Below are positions 35,860 to 44,206 of a DNA stretch of 64,000 nt, one piece after another. The notes under the pieces are model-generated. The model saw nothing but the letters and a program-made list of their open reading frames with translations, had not been told where the DNA came from and made no database searches. The DNA is taken from contig NZ_JACHCL010000002.1 in the NCBI RefSeq assembly GCF_014200725.1, positions 434,001 to 498,000 of the forward strand. The letters run 5' to 3'. The position numbers and the translations under genes were made by a program. Origin of the DNA: Janthinobacterium silvisoli. Lineage in GTDB: Bacteria; Pseudomonadota; Gammaproteobacteria; Burkholderiales; Burkholderiaceae_D. Positions within the stretch are counted from its first letter, which is position 1. Every line of letters starts with the position of its first letter.

Positions 35860-37563
35860 ATGGCAGAACAGGCAAAACTTCCGTTAGGTAAATTGCTGAT
35901 CCAGAAAGGCGTGATCAGCGAAGACCAGTTGCGCATCGTGCTGATCGAGCAAAAGCGCAGCGGCGAACCGCTGGGCAAGCTCTTGATCAGCCTGGGCTTT
36001 GTGACGGAAGCCACCGTGCGCGAGGCGCTCAGCGAAAACCTCAGGCAGCAAAGCGCGGACTTATCGAATCTGGTGGTGGACGCCATCGCCCTCAAGCTGA
36101 TCCCCAAGGACGTGGCCAAGCGCTACCGCGTGTTTCCCATCGTCTATGAACGGCAAACGGATAACTTGATCCTGGCGATGGCCGACACCAGCAATATCGT
36201 CGCGCTCGACCAGATCAGCGCCATGCTGGTGAAAGGCATCACGATTTCCACCCTGCTGGTCAATGAATCCGATATCACGCGCGCGATCGACCAGTATTAT
36301 GGTTTTGAACTGTCGATCGATGGCATCTTGCATGAAATCGAAACGGGCGAAGTCAATTACCAGAGCATGGCTTCGCCCTCGGACGAATACAGCCAGCCCA
36401 TGGTGCGCCTGATCGATGCGCTGCTGGCCGACGCCGTGCAAAACGGCGCGTCCGACATCCATTTCGAGCCGGAACAGTCGTTCCTGCGCATCCGCTACCG
36501 CATCGACGGCATCTTGCGGCAAATCCGCAGCCTGCACAAATCGTACTGGCCCGCCATGGCCGTGCGCCTGAAAGTGATTTCGAACATGAATATCGCTGAA
36601 GCGCGCGCGCCGCAGGATGGCCGCATCACGATCAAATTTTCTGGACGGCAAATCGATTTTCGTGCTTCCGCGCAACCCACCGTGCATGGCGAAAATTTTG
36701 TATTGCGCGTGCTGGACCGGCAAACGGGCATCGTCCCGCTCGACGCACTGGGCCTGGCCGAGACGGAACTCAATCTTTTGAAACTGATGATCGCCCGGCC
36801 CGATGGCGTGATCCTCGTCACGGGCCCGACCGGCAGCGGCAAGACCACCACCCTGTATTCCATTATCAACCATATCAACACGGAAAGCGTCAACATCATG
36901 ACGCTGGAAGACCCGGTTGAATATCCGATGAATATGATACGGCAGACTTCCGTCAACGAATCGGTCAAGCTGGGCTTTGCCGACGGCATCCGTTCGATGA
37001 TGCGGCAAGACCCGGACGTGATACTGGTAGGCGAGATACGCGACCGCGAAACGGCCGAGATGGCCTTTGCCGCGGCCATGACGGGCCACCAGGTGTATTC
37101 CACCCTGCATACGAATTCAGCCATCGGTTCGCTGTCGCGCCTGCTCGATATCGGCATCTTGCCCGACATCATGGCGGGTAACATCATCGGCATCGTGGCC
37201 CAGCGCCTGGTGCGCAAACTGTGTCCGCATTGCAAGGAAACACAGATAGCGGATAGCGTCGAGCGGCGCTTGCTGGGACTGCACCCTGACGATGGCCCCA
37301 TCAATATCTGCCGCGCCGTCGGTTGCGAGCGCTGCGCCCACCAGGGCTACAAGGGACGCCTGGCCATCATGGAATTGCTGAAAATGACGCCCGAACTCGA
37401 TGAAATGACGGCGCGCCGGGCCAGCACGCGTGAACTGAAGAATGCGGCCCGCGCAGCCGGTTTCCACGCGCTGGTCGATGACGGCTTGCGCCGCGTGCGC
37501 GAAGGCGTGACGACCCTGGACGAAGTGGCGCGCGTGGTCGACCTGACGGACAGGTTAAGCTAA
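35860..37563 (+). CDS. GspE/PilB-type extension ATPase of the second filament system
   Basis: 567 residues, the same length as MshE. The N-terminal domain has two MshEN-like repeats (PLGKLLIQKGVISEDQLRIV from residue 8; PLGKLLISLGFVTEATVREA from residue 37), but the leading Arg/Lys of each motif is Pro and the final Gln60 is Asn. Walker A GPTGSGKTTTLY, Asp box, Walker B and the zinc CxxC pair (CPHC ... CERC) are intact, so it should be an active ATPase. c-di-GMP binding is doubtful. An alternative start at 35791 would overlap the TPR gene. Confidence 0.92.
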   Translation: MAEQAKLPLGKLLIQKGVISEDQLRIVLIEQKRSGEPLGKLLISLGFVTEATVREALSENLRQQSADLSNLVVDAIALKLIPKDVAKRYRVFPIVYERQTDNLILAMADTSNIVALDQISAMLVKGITISTLLVNESDITRAIDQYYGFELSIDGILHEIETGEVNYQSMASPSDEYSQPMVRLIDALLADAVQNGASDIHFEPEQSFLRIRYRIDGILRQIRSLHKSYWPAMAVRLKVISNMNIAEARAPQDGRITIKFSGRQIDFRASAQPTVHGENFVLRVLDRQTGIVPLDALGLAETELNLLKLMIARPDGVILVTGPTGSGKTTTLYSIINHINTESVNIMTLEDPVEYPMNMIRQTSVNESVKLGFADGIRSMMRQDPDVILVGEIRDRETAEMAFAAAMTGHQVYSTLHTNSAIGSLSRLLDIGILPDIMAGNIIGIVAQRLVRKLCPHCKETQIADSVERRLLGLHPDDGPINICRAVGCERCAHQGYKGRLAIMELLKMTPELDEMTARRASTRELKNAARAAGFHALVDDGLRRVREGVTTLDEVARVVDLTDRLS

Positions 37564-38768
37564 TGCCGCAATATGTCTACCGCGCCATGGACGCTGGCGG
37601 CGCCCTGATTCCCGGCAGCATGGAGGCGGCCAACGTACCCGACCTGGAAGCGCGGCTGCACCGCATGCAGCTGGACTTGATCGACTGCAAGATTACGGGC
37701 CAGTATCTGGCGGTGTTTGGCAAGCGCGTGATCCACCGCCGCGACCTGATCAACTTTTGTTTCCATATGGAGCAATTGACGGGCGCGGGCGTGCCCATTC
37801 TGGACGGCTTGAATGATTTACGGGTCAGCACCGACCACCCGCGCCTGCGCGAAGTGGTCACCGACTTGATCGAAAGCATAGAAGGCGGCTTGCCCTTGTC
37901 GGGCGCAATGGCCCAGCATGGCGATATTTTCGACGCCACGTTTACCAGTTTGATCCTGGCGGGCGAGCAAAGCGGCAAGATCGCCGAAGTGTTCAAGAAC
38001 CTGTCGGAAAGTTTAAAGTGGCAGGATGAGCTGGCGTCGCAGACGCGCAAGATCGTGATGTACCCGATCATCGTTGCCATCGTGGTCTGCGCCGTGACGT
38101 TTTTCCTGATGATCTACCTGGTGCCGCAGCTCACTGCCTTTATCCGCAACATGGGCGGCGAATTACCGCTGCACACGCGCGTGCTGATTGCCGTCTCGAA
38201 CGTCTTTATCGATTACTGGTATCTGCTGCTGGCCCTGCCCATCGTGCTGCTGCTGGGCGCGCGCAGCTGGATCAAGCGCAGCGCGGCGGCCCGCTATGCT
38301 TTCGACGGCTTGAAACTCAGGGTCTGGCTGATCGGCCCGGTGCTGCATAAAATCATCCTGGCCCGCTTTGCCACCTTTTTTGCGCTGATGTATGCCTCGG
38401 GCATCACCATCCTCGAATGCATACGCTTGTCCGAAGGCATCGCTGGCAACCAGGTGGTGGCGGCCGGCCTGCGCCGCGCCGCCCAGCTGATCAGTGAAGG
38501 CCAGGGCGTGACCAACGCCTTCCAGCACACGGGCATCTTTCCGCCGCTGGTGATCCGCATGCTGAAAGTGGGCGAGGCAACAGGCTCGCTGGACACGGCC
38601 TTGCGCAATGTCAGTTATTTCTACAATCGCGAAGTGAAGGAGTTGATCGAGAAGGTGCAAGCGATGATCGAGCCAGCCATGACGGTGATCCTGGGCCTGC
38701 TGCTGGGCTGGATCATGCTATCCGTGCTCGGGCCCATTTACGACACGATCAGTACGATCAAGACGTGA
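37563..38768 (+). CDS. GspF/PilC-type platform protein of the second filament system
   Basis: 401-residue polytopic inner-membrane protein with two T2SF repeats (FCFHMEQLTGAGVPILDGLN; FATFFALMYASGITILECIR) and the loops LAGEQSGKIAEVF / KVGEATGSLDTAL. Three spans (IIVAIVVCAVTFFLMIYLVP and two others). Starts one base before the end of the ATPase gene's last codon context (TAATG), indicating coupling. Confidence 0.92.
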   Translation: MPQYVYRAMDAGGALIPGSMEAANVPDLEARLHRMQLDLIDCKITGQYLAVFGKRVIHRRDLINFCFHMEQLTGAGVPILDGLNDLRVSTDHPRLREVVTDLIESIEGGLPLSGAMAQHGDIFDATFTSLILAGEQSGKIAEVFKNLSESLKWQDELASQTRKIVMYPIIVAIVVCAVTFFLMIYLVPQLTAFIRNMGGELPLHTRVLIAVSNVFIDYWYLLLALPIVLLLGARSWIKRSAAARYAFDGLKLRVWLIGPVLHKIILARFATFFALMYASGITILECIRLSEGIAGNQVVAAGLRRAAQLISEGQGVTNAFQHTGIFPPLVIRMLKVGEATGSLDTALRNVSYFYNREVKELIEKVQAMIEPAMTVILGLLLGWIMLSVLGPIYDTISTIKT

Positions 38769-38782
38769 AGGCTGAAACGATC

Positions 38783-40348
38783 ATGTCCCGTAAACAACTC
38801 TTTTATCTCACCAGCGACACCCTGACCGCCTACGACTGGCGCCAGGGCGCCTTCGGTCCTGGCCAGGTTTTTCCTGCCAGCGCGGCCGGACTCGACGCTT
38901 TCGCGGCCTGGCTGCAAGACCCCAGCGAGCAACGGCAACGCGTACCCGCCTATCTGCTGACGGACTTGATCGAAGAAGATTTCCAGCGCCAGCTGCTGCC
39001 CCATGTACGCGGCAAGGCGGGCCGCGCGCTGCTGGCGCGGCGCCTGGGCCAGTTGTACCGCGACACGCCCTATCGTGGCAGCAACCTGCTGGGCCGGGAA
39101 GAAACGGGCCGCCGCGATGACCAGCTACTGTTTTTTGCGCTGACCAATCCTGCGCTGCTGCAACCCTGGACGGACGTGCTGGACCAGTTGTCCATCCCGG
39201 TGGCCGGCATCTATTCGACCAGCCTGCTGAGCATTGCGCTGGTAAAAAAACTGGCGCTACCGCATGAACACTTGCTGCTGGTGACGCAACAATCGGGCGG
39301 CTTGCGGCAAAGCTATTACGAGCAGGGAGAGTTGCGCTTTTCGCGCCAGACGCCGGCCATTGCGCTCGACGGCGTGGCCGTCAATATCGCGCTGGAAACG
39401 GAAAAGACGCGGCAATTCCTGACCAGCACGCGCATGCTGGCGCGCGGCGACGTATTACATACCGTCATCCTGGCGCCCACTGCCCAGATCGCCAAGCTGG
39501 CACAAATATGTGAAAACGGCATCGAAGTGGCGTATCACTTCATCGACCTGCAGACCGCCAGCGAGCGCGTGGGTTTGAAAACGGCGCCGCTGCTGGCCGA
39601 TGCATTGCTGCTGAGCTTATTGGGCAAACGGCCGCCAGCCAGCCATTATCCGCCGGGCACGCTGGCCCGCCACCGCCATGTGCAGCGCACCCGCACCGCG
39701 CTGTATGGCGCCAGCATCGCGCTGGGCACGCTGGCCGTCATATGGAGTGCGGTCAACTTGCTGGGCGGCTTGCAGGATGGCTCAGAGACCACGCGGCTAC
39801 GGCAGGAAACGGCCTCGTACCAGGAACGCTACCGCCAGCTCATGTCCGGCATGCCACCGGCGCCGGCCAAGACGCAAACCATGAAAACGGCCGTCACCGT
39901 GGAACGCATGCTCAGCAGCCAGGCGCCGGAGCCGGGCCGCCTGCTGGCCATTCTCAGTGCGGCGCTCGATGGAGCGCCGCAAGTGCGGCTGAACCAGCTG
40001 CACTGGAATGCAGGGCCGCCACCTGCGCGGACAACGTCCGGTGCGCAAGCGGCGCCGCAAGGCCAGGCGGCGCCAGCCATCGCCAGTACACTGGCCGGTA
40101 TCCCGGCGGCGCCTGCACAAGCCTTGCGCCTGGAAGCCGATGTCGATATGCCACGCAATGATTACCGCAGCGCATTGGCCGCCATCACCGCCTTTGCGCA
40201 AGATCTGGCGCGCCAGCCGCGCCTGCGCGTGGAAATCGAGGAAGCGCCGCTCGATTTGCGGCCCGGCGTGTCCCTGAGCGGCAAGAGCACCGCGCCGGCG
40301 CCGGATGGCCATGCGCGCTTCACCGTCTTGCTTGTGTGGCAGCCATGA
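38783..40348 (+). CDS. Fused PilM-PilN-like platform protein
   Basis: 521 residues from ATG 38783; a GTG at 38765 overlapping the upstream stop is an alternative. The N-terminal ~290 residues form a cytoplasmic domain (KQLFYLTSDTLTAYDWRQ; LTNPALLQPWTDVLDQLSIP; LLLVTQQSGGLRQSYYEQGE) reminiscent of PilM/MshI actin-like proteins. Then comes one membrane span (about 310-330, TALYGASIALGTLAVIWSAV), a coiled coil, and a periplasmic PilN-like domain containing a Pro/Ala-rich insert. In the msh locus these functions are two genes (mshI, mshI2). Domain assignment is by position and layout, not strong motif identity. Confidence 0.65.
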   Translation: MSRKQLFYLTSDTLTAYDWRQGAFGPGQVFPASAAGLDAFAAWLQDPSEQRQRVPAYLLTDLIEEDFQRQLLPHVRGKAGRALLARRLGQLYRDTPYRGSNLLGREETGRRDDQLLFFALTNPALLQPWTDVLDQLSIPVAGIYSTSLLSIALVKKLALPHEHLLLVTQQSGGLRQSYYEQGELRFSRQTPAIALDGVAVNIALETEKTRQFLTSTRMLARGDVLHTVILAPTAQIAKLAQICENGIEVAYHFIDLQTASERVGLKTAPLLADALLLSLLGKRPPASHYPPGTLARHRHVQRTRTALYGASIALGTLAVIWSAVNLLGGLQDGSETTRLRQETASYQERYRQLMSGMPPAPAKTQTMKTAVTVERMLSSQAPEPGRLLAILSAALDGAPQVRLNQLHWNAGPPPARTTSGAQAAPQGQAAPAIASTLAGIPAAPAQALRLEADVDMPRNDYRSALAAITAFAQDLARQPRLRVEIEEAPLDLRPGVSLSGKSTAPAPDGHARFTVLLVWQP

Positions 40349-40998
40349 GCGGCCCCGTCAAATCGCCGCCCTTGCCCGGCATGAAAAAAGCCGTCGCCGC
40401 CGCACGCCCCGCACCGTGGTGGCTGGCCGAACTGCACAGGCTAAGACCCGCCCTGCTGTGCGCCGCCTTGACAGTGGCGGCCAGTCTGCTGGTACTCGGA
40501 TTGAGCTACCGCTACGCCGACCACCAGCGCGATGAACGGGAACTGGCGCGCCAGGCCCGCGCGACAGCGGCCAACCGGTTTAATCAGGTGGAAACGGAAA
40601 AGCGCGATATCCGCGCCTATGAACCGGCGTTCCTGGCCTTGCGCCAGCGGGGCTTGATCGGCGAGGAAAACCGCCTGGCCTGGATCGATACCATCCGCCA
40701 CAGCCAGGAAGAACGCAAGCTGCTCACTATCAGCTATGACATCAGCGCCCGCCAAGTACTGAAAGTGCCACCGGCGCTTTCCATGGGGACGCTGCAGTTA
40801 CGGGGCACGCCCATGCGGCTGCAGATGGACTTGCTGCACGAAATGGATATGCTGAACCTGCTGGACGACTTGCGCCAGGCCGGCTACTTTGCGGTGCACG
40901 ATTGCAGCATCAAGCGTAACACTGCAGCGGCTACCTTGAGCGCCGAGTGCGGCTTGTTGTGGCTGACGTTGGGCAATACCGGAACGGAGCGCCCATGA
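40345..40998 (+). CDS. PilO-like bitopic membrane protein
   Basis: 217 residues from the ATG of an ATGA overlap. Cytoplasmic basic N-terminus, one span (LLCAALTVAASLLVLGLSYR), a coiled-coil segment (ADHQRDERELARQARATAAN, RFNQVETEKRDIRAYEP), then a periplasmic alpha/beta domain with two cysteines near the end (VHDCSIKRN; AECGLLWL). Layout and gene position match PilO/MshJ. Confidence 0.7.
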   Translation: MSGPVKSPPLPGMKKAVAAARPAPWWLAELHRLRPALLCAALTVAASLLVLGLSYRYADHQRDERELARQARATAANRFNQVETEKRDIRAYEPAFLALRQRGLIGEENRLAWIDTIRHSQEERKLLTISYDISARQVLKVPPALSMGTLQLRGTPMRLQMDLLHEMDMLNLLDDLRQAGYFAVHDCSIKRNTAAATLSAECGLLWLTLGNTGTERP

Positions 40999-41354
40999 AG
41001 CGTTTAATAATCATTTTGCTCGTCACTATGCCGGCGCAGGCACAGCCTCCCCAGTTGGGGCGGCTGTTTTCCTCACCAGAACAGCGGGCCCAGCTTGACG
41101 CCCAGCGCTATGGTGCGCCGCCCGCCGACAAGGCCGCCCCGGCAACGCCGCCAGAACCGCCGCCACCGGTGGAATTGAACGGCGTGGTACAGCGCAGCAG
41201 CGGCCATTCCACCATCTGGCTGAACCAGTCGCCGCACAACGATACCAAGGGCACCTTGCGCCTGTCGAATGGCTTGCCACTGCGCTTGAAACCGGGCCAG
41301 CGCTACGATCCGGCGAGCGGCACCATCAAGGACGTGATCGAGGTGCAGCCATGA
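40995..41354 (+). CDS. PilP/MshK-like periplasmic protein
   Basis: 119 residues. Signal peptide MKRLIIILLVTMPAQAQ, a Pro-rich linker, then a small beta domain (VELNGVVQRSSGHSTIWLNQ; LRLSNGLPLRLKPGQRYDPA) of the kind that couples the platform to the secretin. ATGA overlaps on both sides. Confidence 0.72.
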   Translation: MKRLIIILLVTMPAQAQPPQLGRLFSSPEQRAQLDAQRYGAPPADKAAPATPPEPPPPVELNGVVQRSSGHSTIWLNQSPHNDTKGTLRLSNGLPLRLKPGQRYDPASGTIKDVIEVQP

Positions 41355-42055
41355 AGCCGCAGCATCAAGCGGGCTTCAGCCTGATCGAAATCGCCATCGT
41401 GCTCGTCATCGTGGGCTTGATGATAGGCGGCCTGGTCACACCTTTGACGGTGCAACTGGAGCAGCGCAAGGTAGCGGAAACGCAAAAGTCGCTGGAAGAC
41501 GCGCGCGAAGCGTTGACGGGCTTTGCCGTGCGTTATGGCTACCTGCCCTGCCCCGCCATTTCCGCCATGAATGGATTGGAAGACCGTAGCGGCACCCGCT
41601 GCACGGAAGAGAAACGCTCTGGCTTCTTGCCATGGGCCACGTTGGGGTTGCGCAAGAGCGACAGCTGGAACAATCTGTTCCGCTACAGCGTTACGTCGGC
41701 CTTCAGCGACAGCGAACAGCAATTTGGCCTGGCGACACCGCGCGATATCAGCATCGCCACGCGCGACGGCGGCCCGTTGACGCAAGCCACCGCCCTCAAC
41801 GACATTCCCGCCGTGATCATGTCCCATGGCAAGAACGGCTTTGGCGCCACCAGCGCGCAGGGCCAGCGCCAGGTGGCCCAGGCAGATGCTGGCAATCTCG
41901 ATGAGCGCAACAACATTGCCAGTAACACGCTCTTTATCAGCCGCGCCGCCAGCACGGGCTTGCAGGCGGGCGGCAGCTTCGACGACATGGTCGTGTGGCT
42001 GTCGCCCAATATCCTGTTCAACCGCATGGTCACGGCGCAAAGGCTGCCACGCTGA
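41351..42055 (+). CDS. Prepilin-like protein with YLPCPA motif
   Basis: 234 residues. Class III signal KPQHQAG followed by FSLIEIAIVLVIVGLMIGGL with Glu5; then FAVRYGYLPCPAISAMNG, a motif seen in a group of large minor prepilins, and FLPWATLGLRKSDSWNNLFR. Two cysteines (PCPA and TRCTEE) may form a disulphide. Expected to be processed by a shared prepilin peptidase, which is not encoded here. Confidence 0.85.
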   Translation: MKPQHQAGFSLIEIAIVLVIVGLMIGGLVTPLTVQLEQRKVAETQKSLEDAREALTGFAVRYGYLPCPAISAMNGLEDRSGTRCTEEKRSGFLPWATLGLRKSDSWNNLFRYSVTSAFSDSEQQFGLATPRDISIATRDGGPLTQATALNDIPAVIMSHGKNGFGATSAQGQRQVAQADAGNLDERNNIASNTLFISRAASTGLQAGGSFDDMVVWLSPNILFNRMVTAQRLPR

Positions 42056-42822
42056 TGCACTCGTCCATCATCCTCATCGCCCGCTACACCTTGCTCGAAG
42101 CGCTGCGCAGCAAGCTGCTGTGGCTATTTCTGCTGGCTGCCTGCGCCGCGCTGGGCTTGTCCGGCTTTTTGCGGCAGCTGGCTCTGACGGAAAGCCTGGC
42201 CGTGCAGGCCGCGCTGCTGGCAGCCGTGCTGCGCCTGGCCAGCGTGTTCCTGCTCGCCACGTTTATCGTCACCAGCATGGCCCGCGAAGCAGCCGACAAA
42301 GGCACCGAATTGCTGCTGGCCCTGCCCATGCCGCGCTCCAGCTATTTGTTGGGCAAGCTGGGCGGCTATGCGGCATTGGCGGCCGTGCCGGCGCTGCTGT
42401 TTGGCGCCTTGACGGCCTTGTTTGCACCGGCTGCACAAAGCGCGTTGTGGGCGATTTCCCTGCTGGGTGAATTATGGATAGTCGCCGCCTTCAGCCTGCT
42501 GTGCGCGGCCAGCCTGCAGCACGCCTTGCCGGCGCTGGCGGCCAGCAGCGGCTTTTATGTGCTGGCGCGCAGCGTGGGCGGCTTGCAACTGCTGGCCCAT
42601 AGCCCAGGCAGCGGGCCGTCGTGGCCGCGACAGGCCATGGCCAGCAGCATCGATGGCCTGGCCTTGCTGCTGCCGCGCCTGGACAATTTCACGCGCACGG
42701 AATGGCTGCTGTACGCCACCGGTGACTGGCATGCGCTGGGCATGGTGGCGGCGCAAACGGCCATTTACGTGACCTTGCTGGCTGCCTGCGCGCTATGCGA
42801 CTTTTATCGCAGGAATATCTGA
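42055..42822 (+). CDS. ABC-2 type exporter permease inside the filament cluster
   Basis: 255 residues with about six membrane spans (for example VLRLASVFLLATFIVTSMAR and YAALAAVPALLFGALTALFA). N-terminal SIILIARYTLLEALRSKLLW and MAREAADKGTELLLALPMPR are typical of ABC-2 membrane proteins. TGATG overlap with the prepilin gene and with the gene after it puts it firmly in the operon. Probable partner of the ATPase at 31715. Confidence 0.85.
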   Translation: MHSSIILIARYTLLEALRSKLLWLFLLAACAALGLSGFLRQLALTESLAVQAALLAAVLRLASVFLLATFIVTSMAREAADKGTELLLALPMPRSSYLLGKLGGYAALAAVPALLFGALTALFAPAAQSALWAISLLGELWIVAAFSLLCAASLQHALPALAASSGFYVLARSVGGLQLLAHSPGSGPSWPRQAMASSIDGLALLLPRLDNFTRTEWLLYATGDWHALGMVAAQTAIYVTLLAACALCDFYRRNI

Positions 42823-43544
42823 TGATTAACCGCCTGCGCCCAATGGCTAGCGTACCCAGGTCAGTATGGCTGCTGCTGGCTTGCGCCCTGCTGCTGCAAC
42901 TGGGCTGGCGCTGGAATCAGAACAACGATGCAGTCCAAGCGGAGCAGCTACCGGCTCCGCCGCCCTTGGCCGCCGTCCGCCTGGCCAGCCTGGGCGACCC
43001 GCTGGCCATGGCCAAGGGCTGGCTGCTGTATCTGCAAGCGTTTGAAGACCAGCCCGGCGTCAGCCTGCCGTGGCGCAGCCTCGATTACGATCATCTTGCT
43101 GGCTGGCTGGAAACAGGACTGGCGCTTGATCCACGCAGCCAGTACGCGCTGGTGGCGGCCAGCGAAGTCTATGCGGGCGTGTCCGACCCGGTCCGTACGC
43201 GGCGCATGCTCGATTTTGTCGCCCGTAGTTTTCACGACGATCCCGCGCATCGCTGGCCCGCCATGGCGCAAGCCACATTGACGGCCAAGCACCAGCTGCA
43301 CGACTTGCCGCTGGCCCTGGCCTATGCCCGCCAGCTGCGCCTGCAAACGGCAGGCGTGCGGGTGCCGCCGTGGGTACGCGAAATGGAAGCCTTTATCCTG
43401 GAAGACATGGACCAGCTGGACAGCGCGCAAATCGTGCTCGGCGGCCTGATCCAGGATGGCCAGATCACCGACCCGCACGAACTGGCCTTCCTCGCGCGCC
43501 GCCTCGATACCTTGGGAAGAAAGTTATCAAAAAATGTACAATAG
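42822..43544 (+). CDS. Conserved unknown membrane-anchored helical protein
   Basis: 240 residues. One N-terminal span (SVWLLLACALLLQLGWRW) followed by a periplasmic helical domain resembling TPR/SEL1 packing (LAMAKGWLLYLQAFEDQPGV; LETGLALDPRSQYALVAASE; MLDFVARSFHDDPAHRWPAM). I do not recognise a family. Start at ATG 42822 overlaps the permease stop (TGATG) with AGGAA upstream. Its placement between the permease and a prepilin suggests a component or assembly factor specific to this system. Confidence 0.7.
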   Translation: MINRLRPMASVPRSVWLLLACALLLQLGWRWNQNNDAVQAEQLPAPPPLAAVRLASLGDPLAMAKGWLLYLQAFEDQPGVSLPWRSLDYDHLAGWLETGLALDPRSQYALVAASEVYAGVSDPVRTRRMLDFVARSFHDDPAHRWPAMAQATLTAKHQLHDLPLALAYARQLRLQTAGVRVPPWVREMEAFILEDMDQLDSAQIVLGGLIQDGQITDPHELAFLARRLDTLGRKLSKNVQ

Positions 43545-43578
43545 CCTGCCACTGGCAGCTTCTTTGAAAGGAAACGCC

Positions 43579-44151
43579 ATGTCTCACCATCGCCAATCCG
43601 GTTTCACTCTGGTTGAAATCGCCATCGTCCTTGTCATCATCGGCTTGCTGCTGGGCGGCGTGTTGAAAGGACAGGGCTTGATCGACAGCGCCAAGGTGAA
43701 AAACATCATCCAGCAATCGAATTCGCTGACGGCCGCCGTGAATGCCTACCAGGACAAATTCCGCGCCCTGCCCGGCGACGATATCCAGGCCACCCTGCAC
43801 GTACCGAACGCAGCCGGCAATGGCAATGGCGATGGGCAAATCGGCGATGGCCAGCCGCGCGAATTCACGCTGGCGCCGCAACACCTGGCGCTGGGCGGCT
43901 TCATTACCGGCTCGTTCAACGGCACCAGCCAGTTCATGACCAGCGCCCAGGGCGGCGCCGTCTACCTGTACAACGACGAAGTGGGCGGACGCGCCGGCAA
44001 CGGCATCCGCTTCGACAACCTGCCCGAAGGCTATGCCGAACAAATCGATAGCAAGCTCGACGACGGCGTCGCCACCACCGGCTCCGTACGCGCTACCCAG
44101 CCGTATGGCAATACGGGCGCGATCATTCCCCGCACTGCCGTGTTTTTCTGA
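43579..44151 (+). CDS. Type IV prepilin, likely main subunit of the second system
   Basis: 190 residues. Short leader MSHHRQSG cleaved before FTLVEIAIVLVIIGLLLGGV (Glu5); then LKGQGLIDSAKVKNIIQQSN and AYQDKFRALPGDDIQ, a motif shared by a family of pilin-like proteins. No cysteines seen. It has its own good ribosome site (AAAGGA) and lies last in the cluster, 34 bp after the preceding gene, consistent with separate or higher translation. Confidence 0.87.
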   Translation: MSHHRQSGFTLVEIAIVLVIIGLLLGGVLKGQGLIDSAKVKNIIQQSNSLTAAVNAYQDKFRALPGDDIQATLHVPNAAGNGNGDGQIGDGQPREFTLAPQHLALGGFITGSFNGTSQFMTSAQGGAVYLYNDEVGGRAGNGIRFDNLPEGYAEQIDSKLDDGVATTGSVRATQPYGNTGAIIPRTAVFF

Positions 44152-44174
44152 ACGGCTCTGGCAAGCCTGGCATG

Positions 44175-44200
44175 GGCATGCCAACCAGGGCTGGCATGCC
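44175..44200. terminator. Hairpin between convergent prepilin and lanKC genes
   Basis: Perfect 9-bp stem GGCATGCCA / TGGCATGCC (44175-44183 with 44192-44200). Only a weak T-run follows on the plus strand (GCATGTTTAA), so it is a possible, not certain, terminator. Confidence 0.45.
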
Positions 44201-44206
44201 GCATGT

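Noticed and set aside
32644..44151. Classical type II secretion system
   Set aside because: No GspC, GspL, GspK or typical GspG set is present; the secretin, TPR protein and PilM/N/O/P-like order is pilus-like instead.
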